Made by a program: the position numbers and the translations under genes | Shown: one piece after another, positions 21,878 to 31,640 of the stretch | Numbering within the stretch: position 1 is the first letter of the stretch | Layout: each line of letters starts with the position of its first letter | From: Methylotuvimicrobium buryatense 5G | GTDB lineage: Bacteria; Pseudomonadota; Gammaproteobacteria; Methylococcales; Methylomonadaceae | Direction: 5' to 3' | Assembly: GCF_000341735.1 (NCBI RefSeq) | Contig: NZ_KB455575.1 | Location: forward strand, 2,805,972 to 2,869,971 | Length of the DNA: 64,000 bases | Notes under the pieces: model-generated | Database searches by the model: none | What the model saw: only the letters and a program-made list of their open reading frames with translations | Told to the model about the DNA's origin: nothing

Positions 21878-22348
21878 TTATTTGATTAACGCTCCGACAA
21901 ACGACTGTTGCCGCCAGGCTTCATACAATACAATCGAAACGGTATTGGATAAATTTAAACTGCGACTATCGGGCTGCATCGGTAAATACAGTAATTTATC
22001 CCGTTCCATCGATGCCAAAACCGAGGCGGGAAGACCGCGCGATTCCGGTCCGAACAAAAACGCATCATTCGGCTCAAAGCCCACCTCACTATAGACTTTG
22101 CACCCCTTGGTTGATAACGCAAACAATCTTGGCGGTTTGCGTTGATCTACAAAATCGGCCAACGAACCGTAAACACAGACGTTTGCCCATTCATGATAAT
22201 CCAAACCGGCCCGGCGCAGTTTTTTGTCATCCATATCAAAGCCCAACGGCTCAATTAAATGCAAACTCGCACCGGTATTGGCGCACAACCTAATGATATT
22301 ACCGGAATTCGCCGGTATTTCAGGCTCATAGAGCACGATATCAAACAT
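21878..22348 (-). CDS. trmL: tRNA (cytidine/uridine-2'-O-)-methyltransferase TrmL
   Basis: SPOUT-fold enzyme that 2'-O-methylates the wobble base 34 of certain leucine tRNAs using S-adenosylmethionine. The 156 residues begin MFDIVLYEPEIPANSGNIIR, the family's N-terminal signature; LFGPESRGLP (about 101-110) and YLPMQPDSRSLNLSNTVSI (about 124-142) form the knotted SAM site. I choose the ATG at 22348 rather than the upstream GTG because AAGGAAG lies 8 nt before the ATG but touches the GTG. It stands alone, convergent with gpsA. Confidence 0.96.
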   Translation of the reverse strand: MFDIVLYEPEIPANSGNIIRLCANTGASLHLIEPLGFDMDDKKLRRAGLDYHEWANVCVYGSLADFVDQRKPPRLFALSTKGCKVYSEVGFEPNDAFLFGPESRGLPASVLASMERDKLLYLPMQPDSRSLNLSNTVSIVLYEAWRQQSFVGALIK

Positions 22349-22407
22349 TAACGACACTTCCTTGCAACAAAAACGACAGTCAAGCCAACTTATCTTTAGC
22401 CAGCACC

Positions 22408-22660
22408 AAAGGATTTAGTCGCAAATAACTTCCCTATTTTATGGAGGGCTCGGTAACTCGATCGACAGGTGTCGGCGGCAGGGAGCAGCCATCAAGCCTA
22501 CATGGAAGTATTCACCCAGCACCTAAACTCCATAGACCATTGGCCATGATTAACTATCTTGGGTAATTTAGGTGCTGGGTTCACGGCGCCCTGTCGATCG
22601 AGTACCGAACCATCGACAAATCGCATAGCTCGAGGACGTTATTTATCACAAAATCCTAAC
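22408..22660 (+). repeat. F3 fold-back element, copy 3, carrying nested N1
   Basis: Most complete F3 copy. Left end AAAGGATTTAGTCGCAAATA then ACTTCC, right end (complement) GTTAGGATTTTGTGATAAAT then AACGTCC. Arms GCTCGGTAACTCGATCGACA / GTCGATCGAGTACCGAAC pair, and the core CATGGAAGTATTC is interrupted by the N1 palindrome. It lies between trmL and glgP. Confidence 0.8.
22514..22580 (+). repeat. N1 nested 67 bp palindrome, copy 1
   Basis: Starts ACCCAGCACCTAAACTCC and ends GGTAATTTAGGTGCTGGGT; the two ends are inverted repeats. It splits the F3 core exactly between ATTC and CACGG, leaving TC on both sides. Confidence 0.85.
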
Positions 22661-22744
22661 TTAGTCGCTGGGTTTACGGTGTAACTCGACAATCGAATCC
22701 CACATCTAAAAAAAGTTCAATGGTTCTTAGGCCGAAAACCGAGG

Positions 22745-25288
22745 TCATAACTCATCAATCCGAACAGGAGTCAGTTTCCAAATATCCCGGTTATAATCGC
22801 CTATAGTTCTATCGGTCGAAAACTTTCCGCTCGAAGCACAATTGAGAATACTCATTTTGGTCCATCGCTCGGTATCGACGAAGGCCTTTTCGGCACGATT
22901 TTGCGCATCGACATAACTGCGAAAATCGGCAACGGTCATCCAAGGATCGTAAGGACTTTTAATCGAATTAACAAGATCGTCGAATATACCGGGCTCCATC
23001 AGATTGAAATGCCCGCACTCAATCAGATTCACGACCCTTTTTAGGTCATTATCCTGCTCAATAATTGCGTTAGGGTCGTAATGCCCTTTCATTGCCTCGA
23101 CTTGATCCTCGGTTAAGCCGAATAAAAAGAAATTGTCCTCACCGACTTCTTCGAGAATTTCAATATTCGCACCATCCAAGGTACCGATAGTTATCGCTCC
23201 GTTCATCATAAACTTCATATTGCCGGTTCCGGAAGCTTCCTTGCCGGCCGTCGAAATTTGTTCGGACAAATCGGCTCCGGTACAAATAATCTCCATCGCG
23301 GAAACCCTATAGTTAGGCAAAAAAACCAATTTCAATTTATTGCCGACATCAGGGTCGAAATTAATGACGTTGGAAACATTATTGATAAATTTAATAATGT
23401 TTTTAGCCATCACATAACCGGGTGCCGCTTTGCCCCCTATCAAAACGCAGCGATTGACCCAATCTTGCGCATCACCACGCTTGATCCTGTCGTACAAATG
23501 GATTACATGCAAAACATTTAGCAACTGTCGCTTGTACTCATGGATCCGCTTAACCTGCACATCGAACAAGGCATCGGCGGACAACTCGAGTCCGAGCTCG
23601 CTCTTTTTATAGTCAATTAAGCGTTGCTTGTTTTGGCGTTGAATAGCCAGCCACTTTTCACGAAACGCGGCATCTTCGGCATAAGGCTTTAGTTTTTGTA
23701 ACTCCGACAAATCGGTTATCCAAGCGTCACCAATAGTTGCTGTGATTAGTTCCGCTAGCGCAGGATTACAACCGGCCAACCAGCGGCGTGGAGTCACACC
23801 ATTAGTCTTATTATTAAACTTTGATGGCCATAATTCATAAAAATCCTTGAATAGCCCTTCTTGTAACAACTTCGAGTGCAATTCGGCGACACCGTTAATC
23901 GAATAGCTGCCGACGATGGCTAAATAAGCCATGCGCACTTGCTTCTCCGCGCCTTCCTCGATGATCGACATGCGTCGCATTCTGTCGAGATCACCCGGCC
24001 AATGCGTCGAAACTTCAGCCATGAACCTTGCATTGATGTCGTAAATAATTTCCAACAATCTCGGCAAAAGCGATTCAAATAATCCGACCGACCAACGCTC
24101 CAACGCTTCCGGCAACAAGGTATGATTGGTATAGGCCATCGTTTGGGTGGTAATGCCCCAAGCTTCGTCCCATGTCAAACCATGAACATCCATTAATAAA
24201 CGCATCAATTCGGCCACCGCGATGCTCGGATGCGTATCATTCAATTGGAAACAGTTTTTCTCGGCGAAATCGCTAAAGTTGTTGCCATGGCGTCCGACCC
24301 AGTTCGCAATAACGTCTTGCAAACTCGCTGACGCCAATAGATATTGCTGCTTAAGCCGCAATGCTTTGCCGTTCTCGTTCGCATCGTTCGGATAGAGCAC
24401 CATCGTGATGTTTTCGGCGGTATTTTTCGCCGCTACCGCCTCGGCATAACCGCCCGCATTGAATTCTTGCAGATTGAACTCTTCAGTCGCGGTCGATTTC
24501 CACAATCTAAGCGTATTAACGGTACCGTTGTTATAGCCGGGAATAGGTGTATCGTAAGGAACCGCGAGGATATCGTTGGTATCGACCCAGCAAGTCCTTT
24601 TGTTGCCGTTTTCGTCGATATGCGTTTCGGTTCGCCCACCGAATTTGATCCGATGCGTGTATTCCGGCCTCTCGATCTCCCAGACATTGCCATTACGCAA
24701 CCAATGATCTGGCCTTTCTATTTGCTCGCCGTTTTGTATACCTTGGCTAAACATACCGTATTCGTAGCGCAACCCGTAACCGATGACCGGAAGTTGCAAG
24801 GTGGCGCAACTATCGATAAAACAGGCCGCCAAACGGCCTAAACCGCCGTTACCCAAACCCGCATCCGGCTCGCTATCGGCTAATTCCTCGATTTCCAATC
24901 CGAGATCGTACATCGCACGAGTTGCTTCGTCAGTTACGCCTAGATTGAGCATCGCATTGCTCAAGGTTCGCCCCATCAAAAATTCCATCGATAGGTAGTA
25001 AGCTTTTCTGCAATCGGCATCCCGGTAGGCATTGTAGGTATTTTTCCAACGCTCGATGAGCCGGTCGCTAATCACTAAAGACAAGGCTTCATAAGCGTAA
25101 TACGGAGATCGACAGTTTTCGTCCCGCCCTAAACGATAAGCGTAATAACGCTTGAAATCGGTAATCAAATGATCCTTATCCAACGACAAACTTGGAAGTT
25201 TAGTTATCGTTGCGGCCGGCTTACTTTTTTTGAAAATAGTGCTAGGCATTTTTGATGGCTCTTCGGATTGTTCGTACATATCAATCAT
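22745..25288 (-). CDS. glgP: glycogen/starch/alpha-glucan phosphorylase
   Basis: Phosphorolyses alpha-1,4-glucans to glucose 1-phosphate; a GT35 enzyme with covalently bound pyridoxal phosphate. The 847-residue length is typical. Clear landmarks are YYLSMEFLMGRTL (about 95-107), GLGNGGLGRLAACFIDS (about 138-154), RYEYGMFSQ, GVTPRRWL near 508, KRIHEYKRQLLN near 577, and the PLP-lysine region EASGTGNMKFMMNGAITIGT (about 672-691) with TLDGANIEI. The first Met (MIDMYEQ) is taken as the start, but the initiation site is weak and the Met at residue 14 is an alternative. No other glycogen gene is nearby, so it appears to be a single-gene unit. Confidence 0.97.
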   Translation of the reverse strand: MIDMYEQSEEPSKMPSTIFKKSKPAATITKLPSLSLDKDHLITDFKRYYAYRLGRDENCRSPYYAYEALSLVISDRLIERWKNTYNAYRDADCRKAYYLSMEFLMGRTLSNAMLNLGVTDEATRAMYDLGLEIEELADSEPDAGLGNGGLGRLAACFIDSCATLQLPVIGYGLRYEYGMFSQGIQNGEQIERPDHWLRNGNVWEIERPEYTHRIKFGGRTETHIDENGNKRTCWVDTNDILAVPYDTPIPGYNNGTVNTLRLWKSTATEEFNLQEFNAGGYAEAVAAKNTAENITMVLYPNDANENGKALRLKQQYLLASASLQDVIANWVGRHGNNFSDFAEKNCFQLNDTHPSIAVAELMRLLMDVHGLTWDEAWGITTQTMAYTNHTLLPEALERWSVGLFESLLPRLLEIIYDINARFMAEVSTHWPGDLDRMRRMSIIEEGAEKQVRMAYLAIVGSYSINGVAELHSKLLQEGLFKDFYELWPSKFNNKTNGVTPRRWLAGCNPALAELITATIGDAWITDLSELQKLKPYAEDAAFREKWLAIQRQNKQRLIDYKKSELGLELSADALFDVQVKRIHEYKRQLLNVLHVIHLYDRIKRGDAQDWVNRCVLIGGKAAPGYVMAKNIIKFINNVSNVINFDPDVGNKLKLVFLPNYRVSAMEIICTGADLSEQISTAGKEASGTGNMKFMMNGAITIGTLDGANIEILEEVGEDNFFLFGLTEDQVEAMKGHYDPNAIIEQDNDLKRVVNLIECGHFNLMEPGIFDDLVNSIKSPYDPWMTVADFRSYVDAQNRAEKAFVDTERWTKMSILNCASSGKFSTDRTIGDYNRDIWKLTPVRIDEL

Positions 25289-25586
25289 ATCGGTTTATTT
25301 TCATTACACAAGTGCTTTAAGTCGATTAAATTAAACCTTAATCCGCTTGAAAAATCGTGCATTCAGTAATTGGATTCAATATTCAGACAAGCGAGTATCA
25401 AATACCATGGACGGAAAGCTGAAGACATCTAGGCAGCACCCATTCATAACCCACCCTTATGCATTGACTCGCCGGTTACCAAGCAGAAAAGCCCTGCACG
25501 AGTCAAAGCAAATTTGGCCAGCATTAAAACGCTAACGGTTATATTTATTCGCATTACTTGAAAAAGTCTCGCTCGTAGTTAAAAAT
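25289..25586. other. intergenic gap upstream of glgP
   Basis: No gene or repeat recognised. A perfect AT-rich stem TAGTTAAA / TTTAACTA (25576-25593) overlaps the end of secA and could slow transcription. Confidence 0.35.
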
Positions 25587-28307
25587 TTAACTAATCCGAC
25601 CATGGCATTGCTTATATTTTTTCCCTGACCCGCATGGACAAGGGTCGTTACGCCCTACCTTGCGCTCATTTCTAACAAACGGCTGTTCGACCGATTTTTC
25701 CGGCTCCATCGGAACTGACAAGTCCTCGACCGGTGCTGCTATCGGTTCCGCCTCGGCGTGCTCGTAATGCATTTCCTTGGGAGCTTGTCTCATTTCATCT
25801 ATCGCCTGAACATCCTCTTCCTGAGTCACCTGGACCTTGGCTAGGATACCAATCACTTCGTACTTGATGTGATCCAGCAAACTAGTGAACATCTCAAAGG
25901 ATTCACGTTTGTATTCTTGCTTCGGATCTTTTTGCGCATAGCCTCTAAAATGAATGCCTTGACGTAAGTGATCCATCGCCGCCAAATGCTCTTTCCAACT
26001 ATTATCCAAGACTTGCAACATTACGGACTTTTCGAAATGCCGTAATATTTTGGGCTCAATCTTGAGTTCTTTTTCCTTATAGCTTTCCTCGACCAACTCC
26101 ACAATGCGCTCACGCAACGAGGCTTCGTTAAGTCTTTTGTCATCCTTAAGCATTTGCCTGACCGGTATTCCGGCATTAAACTCTTGCAATAAATGATCTT
26201 CCAGACCTTTGGTATCCCACTGCTCTTCCATTGTTTTCGGCGGAATATATTGCGTAATGACATTATTGACCACATCCTTGCGAATTTCGCTCATGATATC
26301 GGAAATGTCTTCCGCAGCCATTAGCTCGTTGCGCTGTGCATAGATCACTTTGCGTTGATCGTTAGCGACATCATCGTAAGCCAAAATTTGTTTACGTATA
26401 TCGAAATTCCGGCTTTCGACTTTTCGTTGAGCGTTTTCAATCGAACGAGTGACCCAAGGATGCTCGATCGCCTCGCCCTCGCCCATACCCAGTTTTTGCA
26501 TCAAGCCTGCAACGCGGTCGGAGGCAAAAATACGCATTAACGGATCTTCGAGCGATAAGTAGAATCTTGTAGAACCGGGATCGCCTTGTCGCCCCGAGCG
26601 TCCCCGTAGCTGATTGTCGATACGCCGCGATTCGTGACGCTCGGAACCGATTACATGCAAGCCGCCGCTGGCAATGACTTGTTGATGACGATCGAGCCAT
26701 GCTCCGCGAACTTTTTCCCGATCTTCTTCTGAGGCTTCCTCGCCTAGCGCCGCCAGTTCAGCATCAAGATTACCGCCCAACACGATATCGGTACCTCGCC
26801 CGGCCATATTGGTTGCAATCGTTACCGCGCCCGGCATACCGGCCTGTTCGATAATATGCGCTTCGCGTTCATGCTGTTTGGCATTCAATACTTCGTGCTT
26901 AATATTTTCCTTGGTAAGTAATGCGGAAATGATCTCGGAGTTTTCGATCGATGTCGTTCCGACCAGAACCGGCTGACCACGCTCGACGCAACTTTTGATG
27001 TCTTGAGCAATGGCCTGGTATTTTTCACGAGCCGTCAAATAGACCAAATCGCCCATATCTTTACGAATCATCGGCCGATGGGTCGGAATGACGACTACTT
27101 CAAGACCGTAAATCTTGTTTAATTCGAACGCTTCGGTATCGGCCGTACCGGTCATCCCGGACAGTTTTTCGTAGAGGCGGAAATAATTTTGGAATGTAAT
27201 CGAGGCCAGCGTTTGATTTTCATTTTGTATCGTCACGCGCTCTTTGGCTTCGATGGCCTGATGCAAACCTTCCGACCAGCGCCGTCCCTGCATAATGCGC
27301 CCGGTAAATTCATCGACGATCATGACTTCATTGTTCGCGACAATATAATCGACGTCTTTTTGAAACAAATGATGCGCACGCAACGACGCATTGAGGTAAT
27401 GCATCAGCCGAATATTAGACGCATCGTAAAGGCTACCCCCATCGACCATCAAGCCATGTTCGGTCATCAATTGCTCAACATGCTCATGACCTTCCTCGGT
27501 CAAATAAATCTGCCGGGTTTTCTCGTCGACAAAGAAATCGCCAGGGCTATCTTCTTTTTCCTGTTTGGTTAAAAAAGGCACGATCTCGTTGGCTTTGATA
27601 TAAATATCAGTACTTTCCTCGGTCGGTCCGGAAATAATCAATGGCGTGCGCGCCTCGTCGATTAAAATCGAATCCACCTCATCGACGATCGCAAATGCTA
27701 AATCTCTCTGTACTTTTTGCGCCAAGCTGAAAGCCATGTTATCGCGCAAATAGTCGAAGCCGAACTCATTGTTGGTACCGTAGGTGATATCGGCGGCGTA
27801 AGCGACTCGCCTCTCCGCGCTATCCATGCGACTAACGATAACGCCGGTCGTCAGGCCTAAAAACTCGTATACGCGCCCCATCCATTGCGCGTCGCGAGCC
27901 GCCAGATAATCGTTAACCGTGACGACATGCACTCCGCGTCCCGGCAAAGCATTAAGGTAAGCCGCCAAGGTCGCCATCAAGGTTTTTCCCTCGCCGGTCT
28001 TCATTTCGGCAATCTTGCCGTCATTAAGAACCATACCGCCGATTAATTGCACGTCGTAATGACGCATGCCGAATACCCGAGCGGAGGCTTCCCTTACCGT
28101 TGCAAAGGCCTCCGGGATCAAATTATCCAACTTTTCGCCCTGATCGAGGCGATCACGAAACTCTTGCGTCTTGGCCTTTAACTCGCCATCGGATAATTTT
28201 TCATAATCGGAAGCAAGCGCGTTAATTTTTTTGACCAGCTTCCTTTTCTTTTTGACCAGTCGGTCATTGCGACTACCTACAATAAATTTAACCAGCTTAC
28301 CAACCAT
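25587..28307 (-). CDS. secA: preprotein translocase ATPase SecA
   Basis: Motor of the Sec pathway: binds SecB-delivered preproteins and pushes them through SecYEG with ATP. The 906 residues contain the N-terminal KxxxGSRNDR start, Walker [13 protein letters not shown] (101-112), the DEAD-like box [13 protein letters not shown] near 210, the preprotein crosslinking domain, motif VI region [20 protein letters not shown] near 575-594, the helical scaffold, and the C-terminal zinc finger [13 protein letters not shown] that contacts SecB. Start ATG is preceded by GGAAAA. The gene is monocistronic in appearance, with an F1 element about 150 bp upstream. Confidence 0.98.
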   Translation of the reverse strand: MVGKLVKFIVGSRNDRLVKKKRKLVKKINALASDYEKLSDGELKAKTQEFRDRLDQGEKLDNLIPEAFATVREASARVFGMRHYDVQLIGGMVLNDGKIAEMKTGEGKTLMATLAAYLNALPGRGVHVVTVNDYLAARDAQWMGRVYEFLGLTTGVIVSRMDSAERRVAYAADITYGTNNEFGFDYLRDNMAFSLAQKVQRDLAFAIVDEVDSILIDEARTPLIISGPTEESTDIYIKANEIVPFLTKQEKEDSPGDFFVDEKTRQIYLTEEGHEHVEQLMTEHGLMVDGGSLYDASNIRLMHYLNASLRAHHLFQKDVDYIVANNEVMIVDEFTGRIMQGRRWSEGLHQAIEAKERVTIQNENQTLASITFQNYFRLYEKLSGMTGTADTEAFELNKIYGLEVVVIPTHRPMIRKDMGDLVYLTAREKYQAIAQDIKSCVERGQPVLVGTTSIENSEIISALLTKENIKHEVLNAKQHEREAHIIEQAGMPGAVTIATNMAGRGTDIVLGGNLDAELAALGEEASEEDREKVRGAWLDRHQQVIASGGLHVIGSERHESRRIDNQLRGRSGRQGDPGSTRFYLSLEDPLMRIFASDRVAGLMQKLGMGEGEAIEHPWVTRSIENAQRKVESRNFDIRKQILAYDDVANDQRKVIYAQRNELMAAEDISDIMSEIRKDVVNNVITQYIPPKTMEEQWDTKGLEDHLLQEFNAGIPVRQMLKDDKRLNEASLRERIVELVEESYKEKELKIEPKILRHFEKSVMLQVLDNSWKEHLAAMDHLRQGIHFRGYAQKDPKQEYKRESFEMFTSLLDHIKYEVIGILAKVQVTQEEDVQAIDEMRQAPKEMHYEHAEAEPIAAPVEDLSVPMEPEKSVEQPFVRNERKVGRNDPCPCGSGKKYKQCHGRIS

Positions 28308-28458
28308 GCTTTTTTCCGGTGAGAATTAAGTAATAACTATTTAAAAGTTTCGGATTATATACCTTCTACCCCATTAGTTACAGTTAAAAGCACTTATAAC
28401 TATCGCTCATCGAATTGGGGTATTGCCGCAATGGGATACCGGATCGCTTAACTCTATA

Positions 28459-28609
28459 TATACCTTTCGCACTTCAAATTTCGGCAGTGCTAGAGTAGGC
28501 GACTGGGTGTCCGACAAAGGCTTTGCCAGCATGGAGCTGGCATAGAGCCTATTCACGGCGTCCTTTGGCGGGACACCCAGGCGCCGAATTTTGATCTACG
28601 ACGGGTATA
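28459..28609 (+). repeat. F1 fold-back element, copy 3
   Basis: Complete: TATACCTTTCGCACTTCAAA at the left, GATCTACGACGGGTATA at the right. Arms GACTGGGTGTCC / GGGACACCCAGGC pair; the hairpin is TGCCAGC, loop ATGGA, GCTGGCA (28527-28545). The core lacks the CATGGACG part. It fills the gap between secA and fcl and ends 10 bp from the fcl stop. Confidence 0.88.
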
Positions 28610-28618
28610 GAGATTTCA

Positions 28619-29596
28619 TCAGTGCTTTCTTGCCTGACCGGCATGACTTACGAACCATCGATAAGCATCCGTCAGGCCTTCTTCCAAGCCTATGCTATAT
28701 TCCCAGCCTAACGCTTTAAGCCGCGACACATCCATCAGCTTGCGCGGCGTGCCGTCCGGTTTGGTCGCATCGAAGCTCAACTTACCTTTGAATCCGGTCA
28801 CCTTCGCGAGCGTTTCGGCCAGTTCCCGAATCGTACAATCCACCCCGGTACCGACATTGATATGCGACAGCATCGGCTGCGTATTCGCTTGGTAAATGCC
28901 GGCATCCAACTCCATCACATGCACACTGGCGGCGGCCATGTCGTCGACATGCAAAAATTCTCGCTTCGGCGTCCCGCTGCCCCAAATCACAACTTCGTCA
29001 TCGCCGGCTTGAACCGCCTGATGAAACCGACGGATCAAGGCCGGAATCACATGGCTGTTTTCGGGATGAAAGTTATCGTTCGGCCCGTAGAGATTGGTCG
29101 GCATCACGCTACGATAATCGCGCCCGTATTGGCGGTTATAGCTCTCGCATAATTTGATCCCGGCAATTTTGGCGATCGCATACGGTTCATTTGTCGGCTC
29201 GAGAACGCCCGTCAACAAAGCCTGCTCTTGCATTGGCTGTTCGGCAAACTTAGGGTAAATACAAGACGAGCCCAAAAACAACAATCGCTGAACGCCGTTA
29301 AGATGGGCCGCATGGATGATATTCGCCTCGATCATCAGGTTTTGGTAGATAAATTCGGCCGGCAAGGTATTATTGGCATGAATACCTCCGACTTTGGCAG
29401 CAGCCAAATAAACCTGATCGACCCGGTGCGCCGAAAAATAGGCCTGTACCGCCGCCTGATCCAATAGGTCAAGCTCGTCGCGCGCCGCCGTCAAAATAGA
29501 CCGGTAACCTAAACTTTGTAAGCGGCGAACGATCGCGGAACCGACCATGCCTCGATGGCCGGCCACGAAAACAGTCTGATTAAGATCGCGGCTCAT
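28619..29596 (-). CDS. fcl: GDP-L-fucose synthase
   Basis: Epimerase-reductase that turns GDP-4-keto-6-deoxy-D-mannose into GDP-L-fucose with NADPH. The 325-residue SDR protein has [18 protein letters not shown] at the N terminus (Rossmann loop), the Ser of [17 protein letters not shown] near 107, and catalytic Tyr-Lys in [17 protein letters not shown] (about 137-153), then [20 protein letters not shown]. It directly follows gmd with a 2 bp gap, so the two steps are made from one message. The product feeds fucosylated surface polysaccharide, but no glycosyltransferase lies in the window. Confidence 0.97.
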   Translation of the reverse strand: MSRDLNQTVFVAGHRGMVGSAIVRRLQSLGYRSILTAARDELDLLDQAAVQAYFSAHRVDQVYLAAAKVGGIHANNTLPAEFIYQNLMIEANIIHAAHLNGVQRLLFLGSSCIYPKFAEQPMQEQALLTGVLEPTNEPYAIAKIAGIKLCESYNRQYGRDYRSVMPTNLYGPNDNFHPENSHVIPALIRRFHQAVQAGDDEVVIWGSGTPKREFLHVDDMAAASVHVMELDAGIYQANTQPMLSHINVGTGVDCTIRELAETLAKVTGFKGKLSFDATKPDGTPRKLMDVSRLKALGWEYSIGLEEGLTDAYRWFVSHAGQARKH

Positions 29597-29598
29597 TA

Positions 29599-30720
29599 TT
29601 AACTCTCCACCGAAACCGGTAAATCAAGCCCGTGCGACTTCAACAAGGCATGGCGTTTGGCGGCTTTAAGGTCTTCGCGCACCATTTCGGCGCACATCTC
29701 GCGCACCGTAATTTCGGGCACCCAGCCGAGCTTTTCCTTGGCCTTGGTGGGGTCGCCCAATAGGGTTTCGACCTCTGCCGGGCGGAAATAACGCGGATCG
29801 ACTCGAACAATGACATCGCCAGCCGACAACGCCGGCGCCGAATTGCCGTCAATCGCTTCGACCACGCCGATCTCTTCAACGCCGCTGCCTTCAAAACGGA
29901 GAGCTATTCCTAGTTCGCCCGCAGACCACTCGATAAACTCGCGAACGCTGAATTGAACGCCGGTGGCGATGACGAAGTCGTCGGGTTCATCCTGCTGCAG
30001 CATCATCCATTGCATGCGTACGTAGTCCTTGGCGTGCCCCCAATCACGAAGCGCATTCATGTTGCCCATGAAAAGGCAATTTTCAACACCTTGCGCAATA
30101 TTGGCCAAGCCTCGGGTAATCTTCCGGGTTACGAAGGTTTCGCCCCTGCGCGGCGATTCGTGATTGAACAAAATACCGTTGCAGGCATACATGCCGTAGG
30201 CTTCGCGGTAATTCACGGTAATCCAATAGGCATAAAGTTTGGCCGCTGCATAAGGCGAACGGGGATAAAACGGCGTAGTCTCCTTCTGCGGAGTTTCTTG
30301 AACCAAGCCGTATAATTCCGATGTAGATGCCTGATAAAAGCGAGTTTTTTGCTCCAAGCCCAACAAACGAATCGCTTCCAATAAACGAAGCGTCCCCATC
30401 GCATCGACATCGGCCGTGTATTCCGGCGATTCGAAACTCACCGCGACATGAGACTGCGCGCCTAGGTTATACACTTCATCCGGCTGTACTTCTTGCAAAA
30501 TGCGAGTCAAATTGGAAGAATCGGTCAAATCGCCGTAATGCAGTACGAACTTTTGATTTTCGACATGCGGGTCTTGGTAAATATGATCGACCCGTTGCGT
30601 ATTGAACGATGAAGCACGGCGTTTGATACCGTGAACTTCATATCCCTTCTCGAGTAAAAACTCGGCCAAATAAGAACCGTCCTGCCCGGTGATGCCGGTA
30701 ATTAATGCTTTTTTTGTCAT
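29599..30720 (-). CDS. gmd: GDP-mannose 4,6-dehydratase
   Basis: First step from GDP-D-mannose to GDP-L-fucose (or other 6-deoxyhexoses). The 373-residue SDR enzyme starts [20 protein letters not shown], with [19 protein letters not shown] following, catalytic Thr/Glu in QASTSELYG (about 130-138) and Tyr-Lys in [15 protein letters not shown] (about 152-166), plus [18 protein letters not shown]. It is the promoter-proximal gene of the gmd-fcl pair. The broad upstream gap (30721-31640) contains only repeat debris, so the pair looks like an isolated insertion among unrelated genes. Confidence 0.97.
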   Translation of the reverse strand: MTKKALITGITGQDGSYLAEFLLEKGYEVHGIKRRASSFNTQRVDHIYQDPHVENQKFVLHYGDLTDSSNLTRILQEVQPDEVYNLGAQSHVAVSFESPEYTADVDAMGTLRLLEAIRLLGLEQKTRFYQASTSELYGLVQETPQKETTPFYPRSPYAAAKLYAYWITVNYREAYGMYACNGILFNHESPRRGETFVTRKITRGLANIAQGVENCLFMGNMNALRDWGHAKDYVRMQWMMLQQDEPDDFVIATGVQFSVREFIEWSAGELGIALRFEGSGVEEIGVVEAIDGNSAPALSAGDVIVRVDPRYFRPAEVETLLGDPTKAKEKLGWVPEITVREMCAEMVREDLKAAKRHALLKSHGLDLPVSVES

Positions 30721-31428
30721 AAAATGCTCGTTTTAGTCAGTCATTCGTAAATCATATTTACGTTGTCAAATAATTTTTGTAATACCAAGACATAACCTCT
30801 GCTGGTCAAATTTCGGCACAGGCTTATCGACGCACCGAAGTATTCTACAGATTGCTCAAGAGCGTATATCCTAAAAAGTGCAGTTGAGCGCATCAAACTA
30901 CCGTTCGCCCTGAGCAAAGTAAGCGCCCTTCGATAGCATGGCGTTACTATAAAACAGCCGCTGTTTGACGTATTTTTTGTATATTTACATCTTGGCAAGT
31001 TATTGATTTTTAATATATAAAAGCTGTTTCTTGAGAGCCTGTCGAAGGGTGAGGGGTAGTTTGAAGCCTCTCCAAGCCGGTGAAAGTGTTGTAGCCCCCT
31101 TCATGCGTCGACTTGGCTCAGCACGAACGGTCTACAACACATACCAACCGCTCTTTTTAGGTATATAGGTATGCTACCGGCATCCTCGTCAAGCGCGCTC
31201 TATACTAGGGCGTCGAAATTTACCGATTTTCAAGTCAGATAAAATGGTTGGCGCTTAATAGCCTAAGATCACCAACAATTTCAAATATATTTTGAGCTTA
31301 AAAAGCGGGAACACAGCAATTAGCTAAAAATGGCTTTTTTCGACAGCCTGCTCCATACCCTTTTTTACCCTGAAAATGGGAATTGCTGTAGTTAGCCGGT
31401 TGTGTGCGTTATATTCTTCTAGGCGGAG
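30721..31428. other. 700 bp gene-free gap with repeat debris
   Basis: Holds a solo F1 end (30792-30822, CTGGTCAAATTTCGGCACAGG), a piece of the widespread GAGCCTGTCGAAGGGTGAGG intergenic repeat (31035-31056) that also occurs near 44.3 kb, and a decayed F2 relic with ends CAGCAATT and GGGAATTGCTG (about 31316-31387). No frame here looks like a protein. It separates gmd from the SulP-carbonic anhydrase gene, which read in opposite directions. Confidence 0.5.
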
Positions 31429-31588
31429 TATACTCATCGTAGATCAAAATTCGGCACCGGGGGCCCGTCAAAGGACGCCGTGAATACATCCATGTAGGCT
31501 CTATGCCAGCATCCATGCTGGCAAAGCCTTTGCCGAGCACCCCGGCGCCTCCTTAGGCACTGCCGAAATTTGAAGTGCGAAAGGTATA
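31429..31588 (-). repeat. F1 fold-back element, copy 4
   Basis: Complete, minus orientation, from TATACTCATCGTAGATCAAA to GAAGTGCGAAAGGTATA. Apical hairpin TGCCAGCAT, loop CC, ATGCTGGCA (31504-31523). It ends 53 bp before the SulP-carbonic anhydrase ATG and so forms most of that gene's upstream region. Confidence 0.88.
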
Positions 31589-31640
31589 TAATAGTTCAGT
31601 GCCTCAATTTAAAAAACCTAGCGTTAACCGGATAAAAACC

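Noticed and set aside
25347-25535. 62-codon frame upstream of glgP
   Set aside because: No motif, unusual composition for a protein, and it lies in the likely promoter region of glgP on the other strand.
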